Shown here: positions 42,694 through 57,600 of the stretch, one piece after another
Layout of the letters: each line of letters opens with the position of its first letter
Position numbering within the stretch: the stretch's first letter is position 1
From: JABWAN01 sp041918175
GTDB taxonomy: Bacteria; Zhuqueibacterota; Zhuqueibacteria; Zhuqueibacterales; Zhuqueibacteraceae
Direction of reading: 5' to 3'
Length of the DNA: 64,000 nt
Assembly: GCA_041918175.1 (NCBI GenBank)
Contig: JAYRWE010000083.1
Coordinates: 55,924 to 119,923 of the forward strand
The notes under the pieces: generated by a model
Databases searched by the model: none
What the model was told of the DNA's origin: nothing
Seen by the model: only the letters and a program-made list of their open reading frames with translations
Made by a program: the position numbers and the translations under genes

Positions 42694-45600
42694 ATGAAAT
42701 CACGCATGCACCCTACCCGTAACGGGCTGGCTGTGGGAGCGTCGTCATTTCGTTTGCCAACCTTTGTTCGCAATCCCCTTTTCATTTTGAGCCTCGCGTG
42801 GTGTTCGCTGTTTGCTTTGCAAACGAACGCAGCAGCAACGCCTCTTTCTTTTGCGCTTGCACCGAGGACGGCCGTCGCGGATGAAACCGCGCGCGCACTC
42901 GACGCTCCGGCTCCGGCAGCGACACTCACACCGCGCGCGCCCTTGCCCGCTTCCGGCGGGCCGGATGCGTTCGGCTATGAGTTCATCGACAGCGATTCGC
43001 CGGGCGGACCGACATTTCAATGGTTCGACATCTCCGGCTTGGGCACGCCGCTGAATTTGGCCGACGACGGCTTCGCGAACGTGTCATTGCCGTTTGGATT
43101 TTCATTCTACGGCGCGACGAAGAACAGCGTTGTCATTTCCAACAACGGCTTTCTCACCTTTGGCGGCGACGGCTCCGATCGCAACAACGACGACATCCCC
43201 GATCCCAATTCGCCCAACGATATCATTGCTCCCTTTTGGGATAATCTGCAATCGACCGGCGGCAATGTTTATCATTATTATGATTCGGCCAACGGCCGCT
43301 TCATCGTGCAGTATCATAATGTCACGGGCCACGGCGATCCCGACACGCACACGTTTCAAGTCATCCTGCAAACCAACGGGCAGATTCTTTTTCAATACTT
43401 GACGCTCGGCGAAACATTAGATCGCTGCACAATCGGCATTGAAAACGCTTCCGGCTCGACCGGCTTGCAAGTGGTGGCGAACGACGATTATCTCCACAAT
43501 AATCTTGCGATTCGTTTTGCCACGCCGAATGCGGTGCCCACGGTAACGAGCGCGGCGCCGAATGCCGGCAATCGTTTGCAAACGTTGGATGTCGTCATCA
43601 CCGGAACGGGCTTCGCGACGAGTGTGACCTCGGTGAATTTTGGCGCGGGCATTACGGTCAATTCCACCACGATCAATTCTGCCACGCAACTCACGGCGAA
43701 TATCACTATTGACGCGGCCGCGGCAACGGGTGCGCGCAATGTGCAAGTCATCAATGCGCCTCCGGGCGGCGGCACGGCCACGCTCACCAACGGCTTCACG
43801 GTCAACAATCCGATTCCCACTCTCATTGCGGCCACACCGAATACGGCTGCGCTCGGACAAACGTTGAACGTGGTGCTCACGGGCACGAATTTTATTTCCG
43901 GCGTGAGCGTCGCGAGCTTTGGCGCGGACATCACGGTCAACACCAACACGGTTAATTCTTCTACGCAGATTACGGCGAACATCACGATTGGCGCTGCGGC
44001 AGTGACCGGGCCGCGCAATGTGATCGTCGTCAACTCCACGCCGGGCGGCGGCACGGCCACGCTGACCAACGGCTTTGCGATCAACAACAATGTTCCGACG
44101 ATAACAAGCGCAACACCGAACTTCGGCACGCGCACGCAAACTCTGAATGTCATTCTCGCAGGCTCAAACTTCGTTAACGGCGTGACCACCGCGGATTTTG
44201 GCGCGGACGTGACGGTCAATTCTGTTATCGCAAATAGCGCGACGCAACTCACCGCAAACATCACCATCGGCGCCGCGGCCGCATTGGGCGCGCGCAATGT
44301 CGTGGTGACCAATCCTCCTCCGGGCGGCGGCAGCGCGACTTTGACGAGCGGCTTTACCATTAACAATCCGACGCCCACACTCACGAGCATCGCGCCGACG
44401 ATTGCCACGCGCGAGCAAACGCTCGATCTCGTGCTTACGGGCACGGGCTTTCTCTCTAGCGTTTCAACGGTGAGCTTCGGCGCGAATGTCACGGTGAATA
44501 CCACGACCGTGAACAGCGCGACGCAGATCACTGCGAACGTGACGATTGCGGCGAATGCGGCGCTCGGTGCGCGCGATGTGAGCGTGACGAATCCTGCGCC
44601 GGGCGGCGGCACGGCCACGCTTGCGGGCAGCCTCACGATCAACAATCCGACTCTTTCTTTGACGAGCATCAATCCCGCGGTGGCGAATCAAGGCCAAACG
44701 CTGAATGTGGTTTTCACGGGCACGGGCTTTTTGAACGGCGCGACCACGGTTGATTTCGGCGCGAACGTGACGATCAACACCACGACCGTGAATAGCGCGA
44801 CGCAGCTCACAGCGAATATCACGGTGGGCGCGGCTGCGGCATTGGGCGCGCGCAATGTGAGTGTGACGAATCCTGCGCCGGGCGGCGGCACCGCGACATT
44901 GACGAACGGTTTTTCCATCGGACTCGCAGCGCCGACTTTGACGAGCATTGCGCCCACGAGCGGCGAGCGTCTCGCCACGCTCAATGTGGTTTTCACCGGA
45001 ACGAATTTCGTGAACGGCGCCACGACGGTTGATTTCGGCGCGGACGTGACGATCAATTCCGTGACGGTGAATAGCGCGAGTTCGCTCACTGCGAATATCA
45101 CGATTGCATCGAGCGCCGTGCTGGGCAGCCGCAATGTGAGCGTGACGAATCCTGCTCCGGGCGGAGGAACTGCGACGCTCACAAACGGCTTCACGGTTTT
45201 GAATCCCTCGCCGAGTTTAACGAGCCTCGCGCCAACGAGCGGTGATCGCGGTGCAACGCTCGATGTTATTCTCACGGGCGCAAACTTCGTTTCGGGTTCG
45301 ACTGTGAATTTCGGCAGCAACATCACGGTCAATTCCACCACGATCAATTCTACCACGCAAATCACCGCGAACATTTCCATTGCAACGATTGCGGCGACCG
45401 GAGCGCGCGATGTAACCGTCACGAATGCTGCGCCGGGCGGCGGCTCATCGACATTGACGAGCGGCTTCACAGTGACGAACCCGTTGCCCACGCTCGCGAG
45501 CCTCAATCCCGCTTCTGCATTTCAAGGCCAAACTTTAAACGTCGTATTGACCGGGACGAATTTTATTTCCGGCGTGAGCACGGTTGATTTCGGCGGGGAC

Positions 45601-48600
45601 GTGACGATCAACACCACAACCGTCAACAGCGCGACGCAGATCACGGCCAATATTTCCGTGAGCGCGAACGCGGTGGTCGGCGCACGCAATGTTGCGGTGA
45701 GCAATCCCGCACCGGGTGGCGGCACCGCGACATTGACGAACGGTTTCACGATCAATTACAATGCGCCCACGCTCACGAACGTTGTGCCGAACAACGGCAA
45801 TCGCGTGCAGACGCTCGATGTGACCCTCACCGGCTCGAACTTTATCGCGAGCGTGACCACGGTTGATTTCGGCGCGGATATCGCGATTAACTCTATCACC
45901 GTGAACAGCGCGACTTCACTCACGGCGAATATCACGATTGCGGAAACCGCGATCACGGGCTTGCGCAATGTGAGCGTGACGAATCCTGCGCCGGGCGGCG
46001 GCACGGCCACGCTCAACAACGGCTTTGCGGTGAATAATCCCGCGCCGGTATTGTCGCAGGTGAATCCGAACGTTGGCGCGCGCAGCGAAACGATTGACGT
46101 CATTCTTACCGGCGAAAATTTTCTCCACAACATCACCACGGCGAGCTTTGGCAGCGGCATCACGGTCAATGCGATCACGGTGAATACGCCGACGCAATTG
46201 ACCGCGAACATTTCGATTGCTTCGAATGCGACGCTCGGCTCGCGCAATGTGGCGGTCACGAACCCTGCGCCGGGCGGCGGCACGGCGACGTTTGTGAATG
46301 CTTTTTCGGTTGTCAATCCCACTCCGACTTTGACGAGCGTTGCGCCTGCTCTCGGTTTGCAAAGCCAAACGCTCAATGTGGTGTTCACGGGCACGGGCTT
46401 TATCACCGGCCTCACCTCCGTGAATTTCGGCGCGGACATCACGATCAATTCCACCACGATCAACAGTCTCACGCAGCTCACCGCGAATATCACCCTCGGC
46501 GCGAATGCTGCCGTTGGCGCGCGCGACGTGAGCGTGACCAATGTTGCGCCTGGCGGCGGAACGGCAACACTCACCGGCGGCTTCACGGTCGGTTATAATG
46601 CGCCGACGCTCACGAGCATTGCGCCGATTAATGCGAATCGTTTGCAAACGCTCGACGTGGTTTTCACGGGCACGAATTTTATCACCGGTGTGACCACGGT
46701 TGATTTCGGCGCGAACGTAACGATCAACTCCGTCACAGTGAATAGCGCGACGCAACTCACCGCGAATATTTTTATTGCGGGCGGCGCGACGCTCGGCGTG
46801 CGCAATGTGAGCGTGACCAATCCCGTTCCCGCAGGCGGCACGGCCACGCTGCCGAATGCTTTTACCATCGGCAATCCCGCGCCGCTCTTCACCAACCTTG
46901 CGCCAACGGTTGGCGAGCGTGAGCAGACTTTAGACGTGGTGCTCACTGGCGGCAATTTTGTTGACGGCCTCACGAGTGTCATCTTCGGCGCGGGCATCAC
47001 GGTCAATACGACCACGATCAACTCCGCGACGCAGCTCACCGCGAATATCACCATCGCGCCCACGGCAGCAACCGGAGCGCGCACAGTTGCGGTGACGAAC
47101 GCAGCGCCGGGCGGCGGCACAGCCTCTTTTGTGAATGGTTTTAATGTGAACAATGCCGCGCCCACTTTGACGAATGCGGCTCCGGCTTCGGTGAGTCGCG
47201 GGCAAACGGTCAATGTGGTTTTGGCCGGCAGCCATTTTTATGTGGATGCCAGCTCCGTCAACTTTGGACCGGACATCACGATCAATTCCACGACCATCAA
47301 CAGCCTCGCGCAGATCACGGCAAATATCACCGTGAGCGTGAACGCTGCGCTGGGAGCGCGCGATATTGCGGTGATGAATGCCGCGCCGGGCGGCGGCACG
47401 GCAACATTGGCGGGCGGATTGAGCATCGAGTTCCCGACCATCACGATCACGAACGCGGCTCCCAACGCGGGCAATCGTTTGCAAACGCTCGACGTGGTGG
47501 TGACCGGCTCGAACTTTCTCGCGGGCGCAACGAGCGTGAGTTTTGGGAATGGTATTGTCGTGAATAGCACGACGGTTAATTCGGCCACGCAGCTCACGGC
47601 GAATATCACGATTGCCGCGCTAGCAGCGAGCGGGCCGCGCGAGGTGACGGTGAGCAATCCTCCGCCGGGCGGCGGCAGCGCGACGCTCACGAATGGCTTC
47701 ACCGTGAATAATCCCGCGCCGTTGCTTACAAGCGCGACGCCGAATGCCGGCAATCGTTTGCAAACGCTCGATGTGGTGCTCGTTGGCGACAATTTTATCG
47801 ACGGCGTGACGAGCGTGAGTTTTGGCAATGACATCACGATCAACGCAACAACCGTGAATAGCGCGACGCAACTCACAGCGAATATCTCCATCGGAGTGAA
47901 TGCTGCACTCGGAGCGCGCAATGTTGTGGTAACGAATGTCGCGCCCAACGGCGGCAGCGTGACTTTGACCAACGGCTTCACCATTAACAACCCGATTCCA
48001 ATACTCACGAGCCTCGCACCGACGCTCGGGCTGCAAGGCCAAACGCTGAATGTGATTTTGACCGGCGACAATTTTATTAATGGCGTGACGAGCGCGAGTT
48101 TTGGCAGCGGCACCACGATCAACTCGACCACGGTGAATAGCGCGACGCAGATCACGGCGAATATCAGCGTGGCCGCGAATGCGACGCTCGGCGCGCGTGA
48201 TGTGGTTGTGACCAATGCCGCACCCAATGGCGGCATTGCAACACTCGCCGGCGGCTTTACGGTCGGCTTGCCGACCTTGACGCTCACGAGCATCAATCCC
48301 GTGATCGGCAATCGTTTGCAAACGCTCGACGTGGTGATGACGGGCACGAACTTCGTTGCGGGCGCGACCACGGCGAGTTTTGGCGCGGACATCACGGTGA
48401 ATAGCACCACGGTGACAAGCAGCACGCAACTCACGGCGAACGTCACGATCACCGGCACGGCTGCAACCGGGCCGCGTGCAGCTTCGGTGACGAATCCCGA
48501 TCCGGGCGGCTCGACCGCGACTTTGAACAACAGCTTTATTGTGAACAATCCCACGCCGCAAGTGACGAGCATCACGCCGAACTTTGGCAGTCGCGGCGAA

Positions 48601-51600
48601 ACGCTCGACATCGCGCTGGTGGGCGATAATTTTATCACGGGTCTCACCACGGCGAGTTTTGGCGCGGAGATTACGGTGAATGCGCTCACGGTGGTTGATG
48701 CCGCGCATATGACCGCGAACATTTCCATCGCGGCGAACGCCACACTCGGCGCGCGCACCGTAGTGGTGTCGAATCCCGCGCCGGGCGGCGGCAGTGTGAC
48801 CTTCGTCAATGGCTTCACCATTGCGAATCCCACGCCGACGCTCACGATCATTGCGCCGACGCTTGGCTTGCAAGGCCAAACGCTCGACGTGGTTCTCACC
48901 GGCTCAGGCTTTATCAACGGCTTGAGCAGCGTGAGTTTTGGAAATGAAGTCACGATCAACACCACGGCCGTGAATAGCGGCACGCAGATCACGGCGAACA
49001 TCACGATTGCGGCGAACGCCACTGTCGGCACGCGCGACGTGAGCGTGACGAATCCCGCGCCGGGCGGCGGCACGGCGACGTTGGCAAATGCTTTTTCGGT
49101 GAATAATCCCGCGCCCGTGCTCACGAGCCTCGCGCCGAGTTCCGCGTTGCTAGGCCAAACGCTGAACGTGATTTTGACCGGCAACAATTTTGTTGACGGC
49201 GTGTCGAGCGTGAGTTTCGGCAACGGCATCAGCATCAACGCGACAACGATCAATAGCGCGACGCAGATCACGGCGAATATCAGTATCGCGGCGAACGCGG
49301 CTCTCGGCGCGCGCGACGTGAGCGTGACGAACAGCGCACCGGGCGGCGGCGCGGCCACGCTTACGAACGGCTTTAATGTCGGGCAACCCACGCTCACGCT
49401 CACGAGCATTAATCCGGTGGCGGCGAATCGTCTGCAAACGCTCGACGTGACGATGACGGGAACGGATTTTATTATCGGCACAACCACCGCGAGCTTCGGG
49501 CCGGACATTATCGTGAACTCCGTCACGGTCACTAGCGCGACGCAACTCACCGCGAATATCACGATCACCGCGAACGCTGCGACCGGCGCGCGCAGTGTGT
49601 CCGTGACGAATCCGGGCATCTCCACCGCGACGTTGAACAACAGCTTTATTGTGAACAATCCCACGCCGCAAGTGACGAGCATCACGCCGAACTTTGGCAG
49701 TCGCGGCGAAACGCTCGACATCGCGCTGGTGGGCGATAATTTTATCGCGGGTCTCACCACGACAAGCTTTGGCGCGGGCATCACGGTGAATGCGCTCACG
49801 GTAGTCGATGCGGCGAACATGACCGCGAACATTTCGATTGCGGCGAACGCCACGCTCGGCGCGCGCACCGTGGTGGTGTCGAATCCCGCGCCGGGCGGCG
49901 GCAGCGTGACGTTCGTGAATGGCTTCACCATTGCGAACCCGACGCCGACGCTGACGAGCATTGCGCCGACTTCCGGTTTGCAAGGCCAAACGCTGGACGT
50001 GATTCTCAACGGCTCGGGCTTTATCGACGGCTTGAGCAGCGTGAGCTTTGGTAATGAGATCACGATCAACTCCACGACCGTGAATAGCGGCACGCAGATC
50101 ACGGCGAACATCACGATTGCGGCGAACGCGACGGTCGGCACGCGCGACGTGAGCGTGACTAACGCGGCGCCGGGCGGCGGCACGGCCACACTGAATGCGG
50201 CCTTCACCATTGGCTACAATGCGCCGACGCTCACGAGTCTTTTGCCGAGCATTGGCGCGCGTTTGCAAAATCTGAATGTCGTGCTCACTGGCTCGAACTT
50301 CATCGACGGCGTGACCACCGCGGATTTCGGCGCGGACGTGACGGTCAATTCCGTGACGGCAAATTCTGCAACACAACTCACGGCGAATATCACCATCGCA
50401 GCGAACGCCGCACTCGGCACGCGCAATGTGAGCGTGACGAATCCGACTCCCGCCGGCGGAACCGCAACTTTGCCGAATAGCTTTACCATCATCAATCCCG
50501 CGCCGGTATTGAGCACTCTCACGCCGAACGCAGGCGCGCGCGAAGCCACACTTGACGTGGTGATCACCGGCGAAAATTTTATTGCCGGATTGACGAGCGC
50601 GAGTTTTGGCAACGACATCACGATCAATTCCACCACGATCAACTCGGCAACGCAACTCACCGCGAATATCACGATTGGCGCGGCGGCAACGCTCGGCCTG
50701 CGCAATGTGTCGGTCACGAATCCTGCACCGGGTGGCGGCACGGCCACACTGGTCAATTCTTTTAATGTCTCCACGATTTTGCCGGCGATCACCAGCGCGA
50801 CGCCGAACAGCGGCAATCGTTTGCAAACGCTCGACGTGATTTTAGCCGGAAATAATTTTATCGCCGGCAACACGAGCGTGAGCTTTGGCAATGACGTGAC
50901 GATCAACACGACCACGGTCAACTCCGCGACGCAGCTCACTGCGAATATCACGATTGCGGCGAATGCCGTGCTGGGCAGCCGCGATATTATCGTGACCAAC
51001 TCCGGGCTTGGCGGCGGCAGCGCGACGTTGACCAACGGCTTCACGATCAACAATCCGGCTCCGCTTTTGACGAGCGTGAATCCGACGCTCGGCTTGCAAG
51101 GCCAAACGCTGAATGTGATTTTAACCGGCGACAATTTTATCGACGGCGTGTCGAGCGTGAGTTTTGGCAATGAGATCACGATCAACACCACGACCGTGAA
51201 CAGCGCAACGCAGATCACGGCGAATATCACCATCGCGGCGAACGCAACTTCGGGCAGCCGCGACGTGAGCGTGACGAATGCCGCGCCCAATGGCGGCACG
51301 AGCACGCTTGCCGGCGGCTTCACGGTGGGCTTTTCGACGATCACGCTCACGAGCCTCAATCCCGTGGTCGGCAATCGTTTGCAAACGCTCGACGTGGTGA
51401 TGACGGGCACGAACTTTCTCACGGGCTTGACCACGGCGAGTTTCGGGCCGGACATTACCGTGAACTCTGTCGCAGTCAACAGCGCAACGCAACTCACCGC
51501 GAATATCACGATCACGGCGAATGCGACAACGGGCGCGCGCAGTGTCTCCGTGACGAATCCCGATCCGGGCGGCTCCACGGCGACGCTCACGAATAGTTTT

Positions 51601-54600
51601 ATTGTAAACAATCCCACGCCGCAGCTTACGAATCTCACGCCGAACCTCGGCGGCAGAAGCGAAACGCTCGACATTGCAATGACGGGCGAGAACTTCATCA
51701 ACGGCCTCACTACGGTGAGCTTCGGCGCGGGCATCACGGTGAATAGTGTCACGGTGATTGATCCCACGCAGATGACGGTGAACGTCACGATTGCGGCGAA
51801 TGCCGCGCTCGGTGCGCGCACCGTTGTTGTCACCAATCCCGCGCCGGGCGGCGGCAGCGTGACGTTCATCAACGGGTTCACGGTCGCGAATCCTGCGCCT
51901 GTGCTCACGAGCATTGCGCCGACTTCGGGCTTGCAAGGCGAAACGTTGAATGTCGTGCTCAACGGCTCGGGTTTTATCGACGGTCTTTCGACGATTAGCT
52001 TTGGGAATGAGATCACGGTCAATTCGATCACGGTGATCAGCAATGCGCAAGCGAGCGCGAATCTCACGATTGCGGCGAACGCAACCGTGGGCATGCGCGA
52101 CGTGAGCGTGACCAATCCGGCTCCGGGCGGCGGCGTTGCGACACTGAATGCGGCATTCACGATTGGCTTCAATGCGCCGACGCTCACGAGCCTCGCGCCG
52201 AGCATTGGCGCGCGTTTGCAAACGTTGAATGTTGTGCTCAATGGTTCGAATTTCGTGAATGGAGTGACCACCGCGGATTTCGGCGCGGACGTGACGATCA
52301 ATTCTGTTGTGGCAAATTCTGCGACGCAACTCACGGCGAATATCACGATTGCGGCGAACGCGACGCTCGGCACGCGCGACGTGAGCGTGACCAATCCTGC
52401 GCCCGCGGGCGGCAGCGCGACTTTGCCGAATAGTTTTACGATCACGAATCCCGCGCCGGCATTGGCCAGCGTTGCTCCAAACACGGGCGAGCGCGAAACC
52501 ACGCTGGACGTGATTGTGACCGGCAACAATTTTATCGACGGCGTCACGAGCGTTGATTTTGGCAACGGCATCATCATCAACACCACGACGATCAATTCCG
52601 CGACGCAACTCACGGTGAATCTCACGATCACGCCGAGCGCGGCAACCGGGCAGCGCAATGTGGTAGTGACGAACGCGGCACCGGGCGGCGGCGCAGCCAC
52701 ACTCGTGAACAACTTCACGGTGACGAACGCGGCACCGATACTCACGAGCATTGCGCCGGCGTTTGTGAGTCGTGGTCAAACCGTGGATATCGTTTTCACA
52801 GGCGCGCATTTTTATCAAGACGCGACCACGGCGAACCTCGGCAACGACATTACCATCAATTCCACCACGGCGAACTCGCTCACGCAGCTCACGGTGAATA
52901 TCACGGTGGGCGCGAATGCGGCGCTTGATGCGCGCGATGTTTCGGTGACGAACGCCGCCCCGGGCGGTGGAACTGCGACGCTCGCGGCTGCACTCACGGT
53001 TGGCTTCCCCACAATCACATTGACGAACGCGACACCGAACACGGGCAATCGTTTGCAAACGCTCGACGTTGTGCTCACCGGCTCGAACTTTGTGAACGGC
53101 TCCACGAGTGTGAATTTTGGGAATGACATCGCGGTTAATTCCACCACGGTAAATTCTTCCACGCAGCTCACGGCGAATATCACCATCGCAGCGAATGCGG
53201 TATTGGGCACGCGCGACGTGACCGTGACGAATCCTCCTCCGGGCGGCGGCAGCGCGACGTTGAATGCGGGCTTCACGGTGAATAATCCCGCGCCCGTGCT
53301 CACGAGCCTCGCGCCGATAAGCGGCAATCGTTTGCAAACGCTCGACGTGGTTTTGACCGGCGAGAATTTCATCGACGGCGTGACGAGCGTGAGCTTTGGC
53401 AATGACGTGACGCTCAACACGACGACGATCAATTCCGCGACGCAACTCACGGCGAACATTTCGATTGCATTGAATGCGACGCTCGGCTTGCGCGATGTGA
53501 TCGTGACCAATGTGCAAGGCGGCAGCGCGGTGTTGACCGACGGCTTTACCATTAACAACCCGACGCCAATACTCACGAGCGTGGCACCCACGCTCGGCTT
53601 GCAAGGCCAAACGCTGAATGTGATTTTGACCGGCGATAATTTTATCAACGGCGTTTCCAGCGTGAGCTTGGGGAATGACATCACCATCAATGCAACCACG
53701 ATCAACAGCGCGACGCAAATCACAGCGAATGTTTCAATCGCCGCAAACGCAGGGCTCGGCGCGCGGGACGTGGTCGTGACGAACAGTGCTCCGGGCGGCG
53801 GCAATGCGACGCTCGCGGCCGGCTTTACGGTCGGCTTCAACGCGCCGACTTTGACGCAGGTCAATCCGCCATTGGGCGCTCGTTTTCAAACGCTCGACGT
53901 GACGCTCACGGGTTCGAACTTTATCGCGGGCGTGACCACGGTGAATTTCGGCGCAGGCATCACGATCAACAACACGACCGTGAATAGCGCTGCGCAGCTC
54001 ACCGCGAATATCACGATCACTGCGGCTGCGGCCACAGGCGGCCGCAGCGTGTCGGTGACGAATCCCGATCCGGGCGGCGCAACGGCAACATTGAACAACG
54101 CGTTCACGGTGACGAATCCGACTCCGGCATTGACGAACGTGACGCCGAACAACGGCAGTCGCGGCCAAACGCTAGACGTGGTGTTGGACGGCGAGAATTT
54201 TATCACCGGCGGCACAACGATTTCATTCGGCAGCGGCATCACGGTGAATGCGATCACGGTGAATACGCCGCAGCAAATGAGCGTGAATATCAGCATCGCG
54301 GACAACGCGGGCCTCGGCACGCGCAACCTCGTGGTGTCGAATCCCGCGCCGGGCGGCGGCAGCGTGACGTTCATCAACGGCTTCACGATTGCGAACCCCG
54401 CGCCGGCGCTCACGAGCATTGCGCCGACTCTCGGTTTGCAAAATCAAACATTGAATGTGGTGTTGAACGGCGAGGGCTTCATTGCGGGCTTGACCACGTT
54501 GAGCTTGGGCAATGACATCGCCATCAACTCGCTGACCGTGATTAGCACCACGCAACTCAGCGCGAATCTCACGATCAGCGCGAACGCCATCATCGGGCCG

Positions 54601-57600
54601 CGCGACGTGAGCCTGACGAACGTAGCGCCGGGCGGCGGCACGAGCACGCTCGCCGGAGCGTTCACGGTGGGTTATAATGCGCCGACGCTCACCACAGTTT
54701 CGCCCAATGTTGGCGCGCGTTTGCAAACGCTCAATGTGGTTTTGACCGGCTCGCAGTTTATCAGCGGTGTGACGAGCGTTGATTTCGGCAGCGACATTGC
54801 GGTGAATAGCGTGAATGTTAATAGCGCAACGCAACTCACCGCGAATCTCACGATTGCCGTGAACGCTGCGCTCGGCGCACGCGATGTGAGCGTGACGAAT
54901 CCGACTCCGGGCGGAGGCAGTGTGACATTGACGAACGGCTTTGTTGTGAACAATCCCGTGCCCGTGGTCACAAGCGTTTCGCCGAACGCGGGCAATCGCC
55001 AGCAAACGCTCGACGTTTTGATCTCTGGAAATAATTTTATCGACGGCGTGACGAGCGTGAGCTTCGGCAATGACATCAGCATTAACACAACAACCATTAA
55101 CAGCGCAACGCAACTCACGGCGAACATCACCATCGGCTTGAATGCGGCAGTAGGCCCGCGCACGGTGCTCGTAACCAATGCGGCTCCGGGCGGCGGCACG
55201 GCGACGTTCTCGAACGGTTTCACTGTGGGTGTGTCTTCGCCGGTGCTGACGAGTCTCGCTCCGACAACGGGCGCGCGTTTTCAAACGCTGGACGTGGTGC
55301 TCAACGGCTCGAACTTTATGAGCAATGTGACCACGGTGAGCTTTGGCAATGACATTGTCGTCAACAGCGTGAACGTGACGAGCTTGACGGAACTCACGGC
55401 GAATATCACCATCGGGCCGAACGCAGCACTCGGCGCCCGCGACGTCACCGTGACGAATCCTCCGCCGGACGGCGGCTCCTCAACGTTGGCGGGCGCGTTC
55501 ACGGTGACGAATCCGACGCCGCAGCTTACGAACGTTGCACCGAGCCTCGGCAGCATCGGGCAAACGCTGCAAGTGGTTTTAACCGGCAACAACTTTTTGA
55601 GCGGCGTGAGCACGGTAAATTTTGGCAATGACATTACGATCAATTCCACGACCGTGAACAGTTCCGGCCAAATCACGGTTGATATTACGATCGACTTGAA
55701 TGCCGCGACCGGCCCGCGCAGCGTGAGTGTAACGAACTCTGCTCCAGGCGGCGGCACGGCGACTCTAACGAATGTTTTTTCGGTTGGCATTCCCGCGCCC
55801 ACGTTGGTGAGCATTGTGCCGAACACGGGCAATCGCTTGCAAACGCTGGACGTGACGTTGTTCGGCACGAATTTCATCAACGGGCAAACCACGGTGAGCT
55901 TCGGCAACAACATCAATGTCAACTCGATCACCTTCACCAGCTCCACCCAAGTGACGGCCAACCTCACCCTCGCGGTGAATGCGGCGCTCGGCGCACGCAA
56001 CGTGACCGTCAGTAATCCTGGGCCTCTTGGTGGAACCGCAACCTTGGAGAATGGATTCACCGTTGGCGTAGCGATTCCAACGTTGACGAGTATTTCTCCC
56101 ACCTTCGGCAATCGCGGTCAAACGCTGAATGTGGTGATGCTCGGCAGCAACTTTACGGGCGGCGTGACCACCGCGGATTTCGGCAGCGGCATCACCGTAA
56201 ATTCCGTGACGGTCAACAGCGCGACGCAGCTCACTGCGAATATCACCCTCGCGGCGAATGCGGCACTCGGCGTGCGTGACGTGTCCGTCGCCAATCCCAA
56301 TCCTGGCGGCGGCACGGCGACGCTGACGAATGCGTTCACGGTCGGCATTGCGATTCCCACGTTGGCGAGCATTACGCCTGCGAGCGCATTGCGCGGCCAA
56401 ACCTTGGATGTGATTTTGAGCGGCTCGAATTTCATCGTCGGCGTCACCACGATTGATTTGGGCAATGACGTGACGTTCAATGCGATCAACTTCAACAGCA
56501 CGACGGAGATCACGGCGAACATTACCATCGGCAACGGCGCGGCGATTGGGCCGCGCGAGGTGAGCGTGAGCAACCCAGGCCCGAACGGCGGCACGGCGAC
56601 ATTGACGAACGGCTTCACGATCAACGTGATTGGGCCAACGTTGACGAGCATTGCGCCGAACAGCGGCAATCGCAGCCAAACGTTGGATGTGATTTTTAAC
56701 GGAACGAATTTCAGCGCGGGCGTGACCACGGTGAGCTTGGGCAGCGATGTGACCGTGAATGCGGTGACGGTGAATAGCAGCACGCAGGTCACTGCGAATC
56801 TCACGATTGCGGGGAACGCAGCTTTAGGCACACGCGACGTGAGCGTGACGAACGTCGGGCCGGGCGGCGGCACGGCAACTTTGCCGAGCGCGTTTACGGT
56901 GGGCATTGCAATTCCGACGTTGACGAGCCTCACGCCGAATTCGGGCAATCGCAGTCAAACGTTGAACGTCGTCATGGCCGGCTCGAATTTTTCTGCGGGC
57001 ACGACGACGGTGAATTTCGGCGGCGACATCACGGTGAATAGCGTGAACGTGAACAGCGCGACGCAACTCACCACGAATATTTCCATCGGCGCGAACGCGG
57101 CGCTGGGCGTGCGCGAAGTAAGCGTGACGAACACCGCGCCGGGCGGCGGCACGGCCACGTTGCTCAATGCTTTCACCGTGGGCGGCGCAGTGCCGACGTT
57201 GTTGAGCCTCACTCCGCAAGGCGGCAATCGCGGGGAAACGTTTAACGTGGTGCTCACGGGCACGAACTTCGCGAACGGTTTAACGACGATCAATTTGGGC
57301 AATGACATCACGATCAACTCCGTGGCGTTTAACAACGGCACGCAGATGACGGCGAATATTACGATTGCGGCGAATGCCGTGCTCGGCGCGCGCAATGTGA
57401 GCGTGAGCAATCCTCCGCCGGGCGGCGGCACGGCAACGTTGCCGAACGCATTCACAGTCGGCTCGGCGATTCCGACTTTGACGAGCGTGAATCCGCAGAA
57501 CGGCAATCGCGGCCAAACGTTGAACGTGACGCTCAGCGGCTCGAACTTCACGAGCGGTGTTACGAGCGTAAGTTTTGGCAATGAGATCACGATCAATTCC

